The notes below the pieces were generated by a model that saw only the letters and a program-made list of their open reading frames with translations, searched no databases and was not told where the DNA came from. The position numbers were made by a program, and so were the translations under genes. This document shows positions 13,375-45,200 of a stretch of 64,000 nucleotides of DNA, piece by piece (the stretch's first letter is position 1; each line of letters begins with the position of its first letter). The DNA comes from Osedax fenrisi (lineage: Eukaryota; Annelida; Polychaeta; Sabellida; Siboglinidae): NCBI GenBank assembly GCA_964019155.1, contig OZ025243.1, positions 7,583,865 through 7,647,864 of the forward strand. The letters run 5' to 3'.

Positions 13375-14851
13375 ATTTTATAAAATTGTTGAAAAAAATT
13401 ATACTTGTATAATATATGAAATTTCTTATCCATTATCTATTGTTTTTCAACGTATTCTAGATGAAGGTCAATGCCCTACTATATGGAAGTTAGCTAATAT
13501 TATTCCAATATTTAAAAAAGGTGATCATTCATTACCATCAAATTATCGTCCAATCAGTTTATTGCCATCCACTCTCATTATTTTTGAAAAAATATTATCT
13601 TACTATCTATTATATTATTTAAGATCTAATAAACTATTATGTACTGAACAATATGGATTTTTAGCCGGTAGATCCACGGAACTTCAACTTATTGAATTTT
13701 ATAGAAATATAAGTAGAGCCACTAACCATTCTTTTAATACTGATATTATATATATCGATATGGCTAAAGCTTTTGATAAAGTTTGCCATTCTAAACTTCT
13801 AAAGAAGATGTCTAAATTGGAGATCGGTGGTAATGTCCTTAAGTGGTTTAGCTCATACCTTACTAATCGATTTCAAAGAACTATGGTAAATGATGAATTT
13901 TCTGATTATATTCATGCAAGTTCAGGTGTTCCTCAAGGTTCCGTTATTGGACCTCTTTTATTCTTAATATACATCAATGACCTCCCCTCGATATTTACAT
14001 CACAGCTAACATGCTCTCTTTTTGCTGATGATGCCAAAATATCTCTATCGTATAGGAATATTACTGAACGTAATATCCTTCAATCAGGACTTAATGATCT
14101 ATATGATTGGACAGTAAAATGGAACCTTCAAATAGCTTTTGAAAAATGCGCATTTATGTCAATCGGAAAATCTGATATATCATTCTATTCGCTAAATAAT
14201 ACCGTGATTCCTAAATACTCTAATTTTCGAGACCTTGGTATTGTTTTTGATGATAATATTAAATTCAATATTCACATTAATAACATATGTAGCAAAGCCT
14301 ATGTGATCTCTAATATCATTTTTAGATGTTTTACTACAAATAATTCATATTATCTAGTCAAAGCCTATACAACCTATATACGGCCATTACTCGAATATGG
14401 TTCTTCCATTTGGAATCCAGGCAATGACTTTATCGGCCTAAACAAACTTATTGAAAAAGTTCAACATAAATTTACTAAGCGAATTTACTTCAGATGTAAC
14501 TTTATTAAATCAACTTATGATACTAGATTGTGTTTTCTCAATTTAATGAATTTATCCCACCGCAGATTAAGAGCTGACCTGATTCTGGCTTTCAAGATAT
14601 TGAACAATCTCGTGGATATTGATAAATCATCGGTATTCACAACTTATTCAACAAGTAATCGTGGACCTCTAATTAAAATACGCAAAGACAAATGTATTAA
14701 TAAATCAACTATAAATTCATTCAGTAACAGAGTGAGTACCGCTTGGAATTCACTTCCTCGTTCTGTGGCTTCGTCTAAATCTTTAAGCATATTTATTACA
14801 AATATAGATACTATTAATATTAATGGAAATTTTTATTCTCAACATGCTTAA
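13375..14851 (+). CDS. LINE reverse transcriptase, N-terminally truncated
   Basis: Copies retrotransposon RNA into DNA. The frame is open without an ATG from about 13375; the first ATG-like start is not meaningful. Readable motifs: PTIWKLANIIPIFKKGDHS and NYRPISLL (fingers), YIDMAKAFDKV (palm motif A with catalytic Asp), SSGVPQGSVIGPLLFLIYIN (motif B), SLFADDAKI (motif C, FADD), then YLVKAYTTYIRPLLEYGSSIW and a thumb or C-terminal region ending at a TAA. No internal stop or frameshift is seen over about 490 codons, so the copy is young. The sequence looks like the CR1/L2/Jockey group; the exact clade is unresolved. It has no endonuclease domain here, so it is probably a dead-on-arrival copy. 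Confidence 0.88.
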
Positions 14852-15275
14852 ATGTAATGTCGTTATTTTTATAATTTTATTGTTTTTTTAGTTTTCGTTT
14901 TCGTTTTGTACTTTATTTGGGTATTTGATCTTACAAGCTGTATACTCATTTGATATTCTAGGTGTGGAGAGATGTCAAAAAACCAAAATGCAGGGACCGT
15001 CCATCCCTCAGGATTTATGGGCATATAATCCTATATGGGCCTGACCAACCCGAGACCTCTTCCCTAGTTATTTGATGATGTGTTCAGCACGTTTGATCAA
15101 CATCCCAAATATTGCTTTATTATTATTTTATTTACTTTCGGTGTGTGTAAATCACAACTTATTTATATTTGCTAACTATTATTTATATATTTCTGTCATT
15201 ATTATTTATTGTTATCCATCGTTTTGATTCTAATCAATAAACTATTATCTATCTATCTATCTATCTATATATTAT
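13375..15275 (+). mobile_element. Non-LTR retrotransposon (LINE, CR1/Jockey-like), 5'-truncated, with (TATC)n tail
   Basis: The reverse-transcriptase frame opens right after a stop near 13372 and runs to 14851. A 3' UTR of about 400 bp follows, with AATAAA at about 15235 and a (TATC)n tail at 15246-15268. The 5' part (endonuclease and any first ORF) is absent, as expected from incomplete target-primed reverse transcription. It lies just beyond the last recognised Gemin5 exon, in the opposite orientation. Confidence 0.88.
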
Positions 15276-15619
15276 TAAATTTTATTGTCTCTTGACTTAT
15301 ATTTATGAATGACCTTTTTTATAATTTTTTTTTTAAATTAAAAATATATATTTTTGGAAACACTCGATATACGGGTACAATACGTTCCCATCTCTATACA
15401 TGTAAATTCAACAAAATGACGGTCCATAGTGATATCACTTTAATAAAAATTCTTATTTTTTCAAATATATTTTACATAAAAGAATTATATAAAAAATATA
15501 TATATAATTTTAAAGATAAAATTTAAAATGTTAATATTCATATTAAATAACGATATAGTAATATTATTATATCTTAAAACATTTCTATTGTGAAATAGGA
15601 CAACTATTAATATTACTTG

Positions 15620-33128
<17,509 letters not shown>

Positions 33129-33554
33129 TAAATTATACTAATTTATAGATTATTTTTATTTTTAAATGTATAAACAAATATATACCTTCTTCCAAAAGTT
33201 CAATAGTAATAATTAAAATATTATTTTATTATGAAAGGATACTATATAAATTGTTGGCGCATATAAAAGAAATAAACATATATAATCATTATTATAATGT
33301 ATATATTTATAAATGCTTTTTTAATTGTATACTTTATAATAAAACAAGATAATATCTAATTTATAAGTATATAATAACTATGGGAGTAAATTTGAATAAT
33401 GGCATTTACGCATGCGTAATAAATAGATTTGCCAAGGATTTTTCTTCGCAAAATCATTGATACAGGTCAGTGGGTAATCCCTATAATCGGTGATATCACA
33501 TGATATATTTCAAAAATAATAATACAAATCGTAATTTTTAATAATATTTATAAT
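33129..33554. promoter_or_regulatory. Divergent promoter region between GEMIN5 and the Rab escort gene
   Basis: Only 426 bp separate the two start codons, which point away from each other, so the genes probably share a bidirectional promoter. A perfect 14-bp palindrome TTACGCATGCGTAA lies at 33406-33419. Its core resembles the NRF1 site (GCGCATGCGC), which is common in bidirectional housekeeping promoters. A repeat-like TTCGCAAAATCATTGAT lies at 33446-33462. Confidence 0.6.
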
Positions 33555-35658
33555 ATGGATGTTAAATTACCGAGCGAATATGATGCAATAATATTAGGAA
33601 CTGGTTATAAATCAATAACTTATTAATATATTATTATAATAAAATGTTAGACGTTTCGTTTAATATACGTATCTTATAAAATAGTTCGTATATGTACATT
33701 TTCAAATTGATTTTATTACAATATTATATTGAATATATTTAGAGAATTTTAGATTTTGTATATGAATCCTATTAAACTATACATTTTAAAAATAAAAATA
33801 AAACACGACGTTTTATATGCATGATTACATTTTATATGTATTTAATTACCATAACTCATTCGTATAATGTTTTATAGACACACATATATATCGGTAACAA
33901 TACGCGTCGAGCCTATTCGCAATTGACTCAATTATTGAGCCTCTCCATATCGAGCCTATTCTAATCGAGCCTAATACACTTCGAGCCTATTATCAATCGA
34001 GCCTATTTTGTAAATAAGTTACTAGCGAGTCTATACTAATCGTTCCTAGTTATATATAATATATATAATTAAATAATATTGTTTTATACTATTTTATAAG
34101 ATACTTTATTATAATAAATTTGATTTCACAGAGTATATTTTTCTTATTTATATCAACACAGATAAATAGATTTAAAAGTGGATGAAGTCATTTAGGATGA
34201 CTTATTTTATGTATATCTCGATTAAGTCCGCATATAATACTGTAATAATTATACAAATAACACACAACATTTAAATCTGTATAATATGTATATGTACAGT
34301 GTATACGTATAATATATTTATAGTAACCTAGAATAAATAATGAATTATTTTATTATAAATAATTTTATTTTAAATATAAACAAATTATTATTAAGTTAGA
34401 AATAACTTAATTATAATTCAAATATTTTACGCACATAGGATACCAATATATTTTTTGAAAGCCCGTTAAATCTCAATTAGATATAATAGATAATATGTGT
34501 ATAATAAGATAACATAATGATAAGCTAACTGTTATAGTAAGGATACTAATGAATTATATTTGTTATAAATTGTATTTCAAATAAAATATATACAAATTAT
34601 TATTATTATAAATAATTATAATTAGAATATTATACGTACATAGGGTAACTATATATTTTCTCTAAGCCCGTTTAATTTCAATTAGAAGCAATTGAAATAT
34701 GACTTATTTTATATAATCAATACAATTTTATAATTCGATAAATAAAATACTATTAATGTATTAGATATCCTTTTGTACGAGGCTTGGAATAAAGTCTCAC
34801 AAAGTGATACAGTATTTAATTGGTTTGCACGTTGTAATGTCGTATATAGATGTAATGATGATGATGATTCTGCAGAATATGATATGTCATAATGGAAAAT
34901 CTATTTAATTTATATGAAGGTTTAAAATAAGTAAATGATGATATTAGATAATAATGAATATATAAATTATGATAAATGTATTGCCACCATCTATGACTAC
35001 ATTTTCTATATTATCTATTAATGATAGTAATGAGTAACTATAAAATATTGATGTTGACGATGAATGTATAAGTGATAATATCTATTCAAAAAATGAGGTA
35101 TTAAATACAATAATCTGTTTACGTTATTATTTTGTTTTACTCGATACGATATTTACTACAAAAACATATATTTTAAAAATAATATATTTGATATAGTTAA
35201 TAATACTAATATAGTACAAAAAACTATTGCATCATATTTTACTAAATAAATATGTCATTATATTTTATTTGTATACATATATATGTACGATTACATATTT
35301 TGTTATTACTATATATTTTATTTTTATATTTTTTAAACTATAACATTTAATATAATATATATTAATTCATTATTTACTAAATAAATATTTAAACATAAAT
35401 ATATTTTATATATATATATAAATATTTAAACATAAATACATTTCATATTATACAATTACTCATTTTGTTTTTATACAAAGTACTTTATATTATATATTTC
35501 ACGATAGCAATTGTTACTTAAGACTGAATTGTATACATTGTAATACTGCCGCACTATTAATATGGAGTTTTAACACAATTTACACGCCTTATTTATGATT
35601 ATTATGAATTTTGGATAAGTCAGATATCCCACTAAGTCAGACACTTATCCTAGTCCTT

Positions 35659-35695
<37 letters not shown>

Positions 35696-35823
35696 CATAT
35701 AAATTATTATAATATATTTAAATTTGCACACTTCATTTTAAACTTTTATTAGTAAATTATTACAGGTACTTATATTTATATTAATTATCTAACTAATATC
35801 ACTTGTTCAAAACTAAATATTAA

Positions 35824-35917
<94 letters not shown>

Positions 35918-36318
35918 TCTACTACTTCTACTACTACCAATACTCAGGTTTAACTGAGAGTATCTTATCAGCTGCATTGTCTCGTATCGGTTACAGTGTA
36001 TTACATCTCGACCAGTTAGTAGATCACACTGCTGTAGGTCTATTTTTACATAATACTTACATAATACTTACATAATTCTTACATAATTCTTACATAATTC
36101 TTACATAATACTTACATAATACTTACTACATGTTACTCAACAGTAATGAGTTCTACGGAAACGAATGGGCTTCTTTCAATTTCAAAGCGCTTCGCAGCTT
36201 TTTCAATAAACAAAAGGTTATCTATTATACTACTCTTAAATAAGAATATGTGTAAGTAAATTAGATTTCAACCATATGGTAAGTATAGAACTATCATTAT
36301 GAATAATATATATATATA

Positions 36319-36367
<49 letters not shown>

Positions 36368-37344
36368 TACATGTGTTAAATGGTACAATTATAACATCTA
36401 TAGGTTCGTAACAAAAGTATTAAAAATGATATTTATAAATATATCTACTGTTACTATTAATAAATTATATTTATATGGTAATAGTAATGAGCGGAATAAT
36501 AATTCTTTGAATTTATAATGTCGACATGATTCGGATTAATTAAGATATTGTGACAAACATTTAAAGTAAAAGTATATGTCTACTATATATAGTATTATTT
36601 TTGCTTCTTTGATTATCAACTATTACAAGCATATGTAAATATTGTAGTTTCATAATCATGGTTGTAAAAGAGATAATAATATATATATATTTTGTTACAA
36701 CATTTAATAAACAGAATAGTTCTTTTAATATTTCATATAACTTGTGAAATTGGATTATTCATTATTTAAAAGAATTTTTTAAATCCTATTTTATTAGCGT
36801 TATTACATAATTACAATTTAACCAATGCAAGTTTTATTTAATTTATTAGTATTTTGTTTGAATCTATAATAATTATTATAATATAAATAATAATTATAAT
36901 TTCTGTTAACCTTATATTTATTATAAGTATCATAACTTATAATAATTCATTACATTTCAATTAGACGCATATTAATCTAAAATTATTTTCAATTAATTAA
37001 TATAATAGATATACATTTATGATTGAAATATGAAGAAAATATGTACGATGTGATACCAATGTGTGTACCAATGAGATATTTGTAGTGAATAATAAATATA
37101 ATGATAATGAATCTTATGATTTGACCTCTAGTCTATGTATATATGTTATAATATCTCTGCCATGGGATGTACATACCATGATTATCTATAGACACCATGT
37201 TAGCAATGGGTAAGGGTACCATTAAGTATTAGTGTTATCATTAATAAAGTATGTGTATCACAACTATCACAACTATCAAAATTATAATACTTATTTGATA
37301 AATTATAATTGTAATAAATGATTTAAATGTATTACAAATATAGA

Positions 37345-37379
<35 letters not shown>

Positions 37380-37478
37380 CTGCTATAAATATACTTTATT
37401 TATTATTGTTATCTTAAATCTAAAATTATTATTAAATATTTTTTTTATTTATATTAATACAGATTTATTAATTTATAT

Positions 37479-37521
<43 letters not shown>

Positions 37522-37523
37522 TA

Positions 37524-37581
<58 letters not shown>

Positions 37582-40500
37582 TCAATAATATCATTAATCA
37601 ATAATATGAAATAATTGTAAACATTATTAAGTATAAAGTATTGAGAGTTGTGTTATTATAGTGATGTTTGACAGGAAGCGACCAATGTTCAGAATAAACC
37701 GGATACACACATCTACATTGAAGATAAGTTTATATGCGATATAGATGAACGCGTGATTAAAAGGTTTACTGATATAACAACGTTGTCTAGGCTGTTTTAA
37801 TAGTACTTCAATTATAATAATATAGCTACTATATATAATAACACGACATCACATACTTGGTACCACATACTGGTTAACAATCATAGAAAATATCGATCTA
37901 ATTTTGAAGTCATTTAGAAGCTATAAGAACCAGATATATGTATTCATATTTATTATATTATAAATAACAAAATCAACAACTTCTAATATATAATTTCTAT
38001 TATGTATTATGTATTGTGTAATATACGTGTAATACCACCACATTATTAGTGAGGAAAATGAAGGTAAATTTGAAGAACTCGAAGACCAATGGAGAAAGTT
38101 TAATATAGATCTATTTCCCAAGGTTATTTGCCTAAATAGATTATTAGTTAATGAGAATTTCAATTCCTCAAATAACTAATTTATATAATGATTTTATTTA
38201 CTATTAGTGTTAATTTATTATGTCAATATTATCATTATCATTTCTTTAATTACACCTATCCTACAACTGATTATAATCACAGTAATGCAGAAGAAATAAC
38301 ATCTATTATTTAAAGAATCCATATTCATTTATCACACCTCTGAATATCTAAATAATCGATGCATGCTTGTATATATGTAGATGTTTTTTATATTTTTCTT
38401 TTACGTAATTATATTAATTGATTCTTATTGTATTACAAATTACTATATTCTAATATGTGATGTTTTATTCAGTCGATAAACTAGTAATAATGTGTACCGA
38501 TGTGTATAACTGTTATGTAATGAATGAATCTATTTACCAACTATTGCCGATAATAATCGGAGGGATCGCCAGAAGCCTAGTTTAGCTTATACTAAGGATA
38601 CCCTTAAATTACCAATCGTGTAGCTTCTGTACGGAAGAGGGGCGATGGTAGAACTCTTAATTCAGTCGGACATCTCAAAGTATTGCGAGTTTAGAGGAGT
38701 GTCTCGCCTCCTTTGTGTAGAAGAAGGACAACTGCAGAAGGTAAGGACACATCCTTTAGCAGCGATACGATAACTGTGTGGACACCCCCTATAACTAGTG
38801 AAATAATAAACATGTGTGGCTCATTGGTAGTGATAAAATAACTGATCATTAATGTAAAGATGGTTAAAATACATAAAATTCATATTTACTTAGGTCTTAT
38901 GAAGTAATACTACTATATTAGTAGTACAATAATAGTACTACTATAATAGTACTACTATAATAGTAATACTGCTACGGATGTGTTATTAATTTACTTAACA
39001 ATATTTAAATCGTGCAGTATCATATATACATATACACTTATCTGTAATGCAACATTTGTTGATCAGCGTTCCCAGAGGTAACAAATAAAGGAGAATATTG
39101 GGGGGCAGCAGTTTAGATGTGAATGCTTATAAATAAGGCCCGATATCAGGCAATGACATATAGACTGATATATTAGAATATGTTCAAAATATCTGGAAAT
39201 ATAGCGCGTATTTATTAAATAGTAAACAATTATTTGTAATCACATTACTGATATGTTAAATGTGACTTAATATCAAGATGATATATGTGTTTGTGTGAGC
39301 GTCACTACTATATACATACACTGTTCCTAGATTTTAATACGATTTTGACTTAATAATTACTATATGTAAAATAAATAGTTATCTATTTATCTATCTATAT
39401 ATATAATTACTATATGTAAAATAAATAGTTATCTATCTATCTATCTATCTATCTATATATATATAAATAATATATGTAAAATAAATAGTTATCTATCTAT
39501 ACATGATATAATATGATATGATATGAATAGTGTGAATAAGCCTGTGATACTTACGTGAATAGGTGCCGTGTTCAAGAGCTGATGTGTTCTCCTCCCAGCA
39601 ACTTACCATGGTGGAGAAGAGATTGATGATGAAGTTTATCCTCTTTTGCTCTAAATTAGAACCTTCCACCTCAACAAGTTGGCGGAATTAGCTGTACTAT
39701 CTGATTGATAATAATATTTGTATAGTAGATCATTGCATATTAATATATCAATAATATTCTGATTTATTAAAATTAATATTAATGTTAAAAGGACGCGATG
39801 TATCATAAAATTATGAAATAAAATAATTTGTTTATAATTTATTACTATTTTTTCTAAATACATGTATATAAATATATTTACATATATATATATATATAAT
39901 ATATCTCAATACATTTAAGAATTATTGATGAATTATTAATAGATTGCCATGCCTAAATTAGTTGACGAAAGCCGAACATTTAATGAACTTTTGGCCGATC
40001 ACAAATTAACCGCTCGACTGTTAAACTACATCAAAAGCTCGATAGCATTATCCGATGAAAACACCACAGCCATCCAGGTAACCATTGTAGACATCAACGA
40101 CCTTCACTTTATAGTTATAGTAGAAAATCCTAGTTTCCCCCGCCTATTCTCACTTATAATACATCTATGCACGTTATATTCAATAACCTAACTACATTAG
40201 TGAGTGTTTAACGTTGCATTACTCCCTTCGATCAGGGCCTCACTACGATAAAGTTATTTCTACAATCGTTGGGTCGGTACGGCAACACCGCGTTTCTGAG
40301 TACGATCTTTGGCTCCGGTGAAATGCCTCAGTATTTTTGTAGGTTATCGCAACGAGCATATCTAAAAGTAGTATACTAGTATTCACAGCAATAATTAATT
40401 GTGCATAATAAACTAGTGTGTATATCTAATACAACATAATGCTTGTAATCCTCTGTTCAATCTCTAATCTGTGTTATATCAGTGATGGTGGTATATCAAG

Positions 40501-41060
40501 TAGGTATAAGAATATGTAATTGTTATTGTATTATATGCAACTCCAATGCATTGCGTTCATGCATCATTATTTAGTAAATACATATTTCACACCTAAATAC
40601 ATTTTAAATTATACCATTTATTATACCTATTATGCTTTTATACAAAAAACTTTATATTATATGTTTCATGATTACAATTTTACTTAATTATTACTGAAGA
40701 CTGAATTGTATACATTGTAATACTGCTACACTATTAATACAAAATCAGAAGTATATTCCAATGCATTATCTAATCAATATAATCGTGTACTTACCATGTA
40801 AAGAATGGCAGCCGTATTCGGAGCTATATATTGCCTGGAGAGATGTGCTTCGTCTATAGAATGTGATGAGAGTCCCTCCACTGAAGATAACAGCGATAGA
40901 AGCCTGTACGTTTGTATGGAGTATACATGTAATTTGGTGATACGATACTAACTCTAATCTAATTCATAATAATATAGTATATTGTTTGTATATGATTAAT
41001 AATAAATATATAATTTTTACAATTTTAATTTATAAAAATACTATATCGTATTAGATTTAC

Positions 41061-41094
<34 letters not shown>

Positions 41095-42223
41095 TTACTA
41101 TACTACTTAACTTATTACTTTATATTTATATTTGTACTGTGATTTCATCAAATTTTAATTGAGTCTGAAATAAATCTTCAAATAAATGCTTTACTTGATA
41201 TTGAATTTAAAAACTACATTTAGAATCAATTTATATATATCAATATAAATTTTATTTTAACTTTGAATATATATTGTATACATATAAATATATCCAATAA
41301 GTCATTAATATGCGACTAAATCAGTAGTCTATCATATAGGTTAACTATTTTAACTAATTACAATTACATTACAGTTTATACATACATACGTGGTTTAATA
41401 TATATAATGTATTTCACAAATAAAATTATGATATCATGTCGTGAAGGTCATTGGCTTAAATTAATAAATAATATCTACATATTAATGATATTTATGTTAG
41501 AAAAATATTTAAATTATATATTATATTATCACTACCTAATATATACATAATATTAACATAATTCACTAATGATATAGGTGTACAGGAATCATAGATACCA
41601 CTGGACAATCCCTGAAATGCAAGTTAATATCATTAACAGTAACCACCCCCTCTCTATATTAGTGATATGATATCTTTATTGGCTTTATAAATAGTAATAG
41701 CAATGGGGGGGCCCATGACTAGTGATATTATAACCATGGGGCCCTATTAGTAGTTATATAATAACCAGTGTAGCACCTATAACTGGTGATATTATAACTA
41801 TGGGGGAACCTATAATTAATGATTTCATAACCATAGGGGCTAAATAACTAGTGATATTATAACTATGGGGGACCTATACTTAATGATATAATAACCATAG
41901 GGGCTAAATAACTAATGACATCCTAGTAACCAATGTAATCATTAACATAAAGATGGCTGATTATGAACAGCAAGTATTCCCTCGAGAGTTTCCACAGTAG
42001 TGAGGGTTCCACCCAAGTCTACAGGTGTATCCTGATCAGCCAGAACAGTATGTATAGTGCAGTAAAAGACAGTGAGGTTATTGTGTGTGTGCATTGTACT
42101 ATTAGTAGTGATGGGCGATTAGTATGTGTTATATATATATATTACAAATGCACATACATGTCTGTATACACGCATACACAACTATATACATACACACATA
42201 TATATATATGCATATACCCCTAT

Positions 42224-42259
<36 letters not shown>

Positions 42260-45200
42260 TATCATGTTATACTACGCAGTATTGCATACTCGTAGATATC
42301 TATATTCCAATGTATATTTTGTGCCCATATATAGACACATACGAAGTACCACGCTGGGTTAATTCCACGAGTTGTTATTGTGTTATTGTCAAACACACGC
42401 TTATCGGGAATGCGAGCGCGCGCGATATTACGCAATCGAAGTCGCGCGCATTCCTCGATAACTCCCTAATATGGTATTAAATGTATAGGCGTGCGTTCCA
42501 CGCTCCCTATAAGAAATCCCGGGTTTCTACACTCGGCGGTCGGCACACCACACTCCTTGATCCACTATCTCCCATATTCCCGTTTCTGCATACTAATAAA
42601 CCTTAACCTTGAACCTGGTTTATCCATACATACATATCTATATACTCATATCCATTAGCAGTACACACACAGATATACAACAGTATACACTTAGTCATGG
42701 TTTAATTAATTGACTTAATTATATGTACATGCATGTATATAGCTATATACTTACCATATAAAAGTAATAAATAGATATATTCTGAAACTCTTCAAACATC
42801 TACCTCTCTACGCACTATATAAATAGCACTCGCACTTCCTATAACATCACATGTATTGCACACTTGCAGCAGCAGCTTTAATGCAGCACTGCCACTTTTA
42901 CATGAAATAGTAGGCTGGCGTACGCAGCACTATATAGAGCTGCTACATTGCCCCAACACTAAAGCATTGCTCTATAGCCTAACAACACACACACATACAC
43001 ACTCATGCTACAGATATCCTTGCTGAACTATAAAGATGGATCTCACAGTTTTCAAGTTTTAGAATTAAACCATACGGTGTCCGTATGTCCCCAAGGATAT
43101 CGTTAGTTTATCACATTAGCTTTTCTACTACTATTTATTATTTCACTATATATATATATAAGAATATATTATACTTTAGAGCTATAATTATTGTAAATAT
43201 TACACATTCCTGCACTTTCTAAATAATATCTAATAACTTTCAAATTGTATATACTAAGCTTGGCAGAAATATATTATACTAAATATAAATCTAAAATTAA
43301 ATAGATTATAATAATATTATTAGAATGCAATACAAATGTTGGTCCTAAATTTATTGATATAAACTTAATTTATTATATCTTTATAAGATGAATACAACTT
43401 AATAAATAGTATCTCTTTATAGGAACACTTGTGTTCTAGTCTATCTTTTAGTATTTAGCATTAAATAATTATATGAGGTATTGAATTTGCTTCCTAGTAT
43501 ATGTAAAGGTTTATATCTAGTAATTCTATAAAATATCTGAAATATATCTGTGCATGGGATATTCTAAATTTGTAAACAACATATCTATTATATTAGAGGA
43601 TATCATTTAAATCACCATTATCATCATGTTGATTATACATAATATATATATATATGGTGTATACATAATATATATATGTATATATAAATATTAACGTTAA
43701 ATTAGCATAATAGTAAAAATATTAATATAACAGTACTGGGATATTTATATTTTAGTAACATCTCTGAAAGAGTTTATTTAAATATATCATTTATATTTAT
43801 ATTTTGTTTGTATCAGGATCTAAATCAATGTACAAATCAAGGAAAACTAAACAACTAATATATAATGCATAACTATAACTTTCTATCATAACATTACGAT
43901 TAATCTAATGCAATATGCATCAAAAAATACTTCTATATATAAATCGGCTTCGAAGGGATATTAGAGCTATATAATTATAATTGAAAACTTCATCTAAGTT
44001 CCTTGATGGGATGAAACGACTTCACCAAAATAACAATATATATAATTAATTATATATATTATATTACATTATTTAATCAAAAGTATTCAATTAATTACAC
44101 TATTATAGTAGAATAATAATCTTACATAACCACTCATTGTTTACCAGACTTATTGCATTTAACGTGCGAAAGCGAGTCGATACTGAATTGTGAAGATCTA
44201 TTCAAGCCTTTGCTACAGATTCTACATCCTGGTCAGTAGTGCATGTCACCGATAATGTCTACCGGTGTACCACTCTTCCCTATTCCCTCTCTACAGATGA
44301 GGGCGCGGTAATCTGGAAGGTTTACTTCCGTATATCAGTAAAGCCCCCTAGCGAGAATACTGGTTACTCTAATGTACTAACCAGTTCGGGCGTGAATGCT
44401 AACATGGACTATAGTGAGGCAATACATCAGGTAAACAACACACCACTGTAGTAACCCACTTAGCATATCACCACGTTGTACACATGCATACCTAATAGCA
44501 TACTGTAACTCCCACCTAGCATGTGAATAACACATTGTAAAGGCTCACCTATATGCTATAGCATATCAACACTATGCCATGCATACTCAATACTACATCT
44601 CATCCAGTTTGTTTATTACTCTCTGTGTAGCATATCAGACTATTGTATCAAATATACAGTCATTAGGATGAGGGTTCCATCCAAGTCCATAATACAGTTC
44701 TTATATTTAGTATTCAAAGTAATCTTATACAATTAATAAGTACAGAATTCATCTTAGTTCCTGGATGAGATGAAAGGACTCTACAAAATAACAAATATTT
44801 ATATGTGTTTAAGTATGAATTAAAATAAATCATTAATTTAAATATATTTGTTAATGCGTAATCTTGTAATATTAAATAAGTTTATTTATGTAACAAACTT
44901 CTCATATTAACTACATTACTATATGTTATAGTGTTATATTCTATTACAGGCAAAACAACTTTTTATTAAAATCTGTGGAGAAGATGAGGATTTTCTTCCT
45001 AAAGCTCCGAATGCAGAAGATATTATTTATGAGAATAGCGAAAGTAATACAAATAAAGACAATACAGAAGATGATGTCATAACTGAAGATAATCAAGATG
45101 ATGTCATACCTAAATGTACAGAAGATGATATCATAACTAAAGATACAGATAATGATGTCATACCTAAATGTACTGAAGATGATATCATACCTAAAGATAC

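Noticed and set aside
39949..40191. Separate small protein starting MPKLVDES
   Set aside because: It is Rab escort exon 8 (39962-40077) read into the next intron.
42124..42480. Overlapping open frames of about 80-118 residues
   Set aside because: Mostly (TA)n and CATACA microsatellite translation inside a Rab escort intron. Only 41971-42121 is coding.
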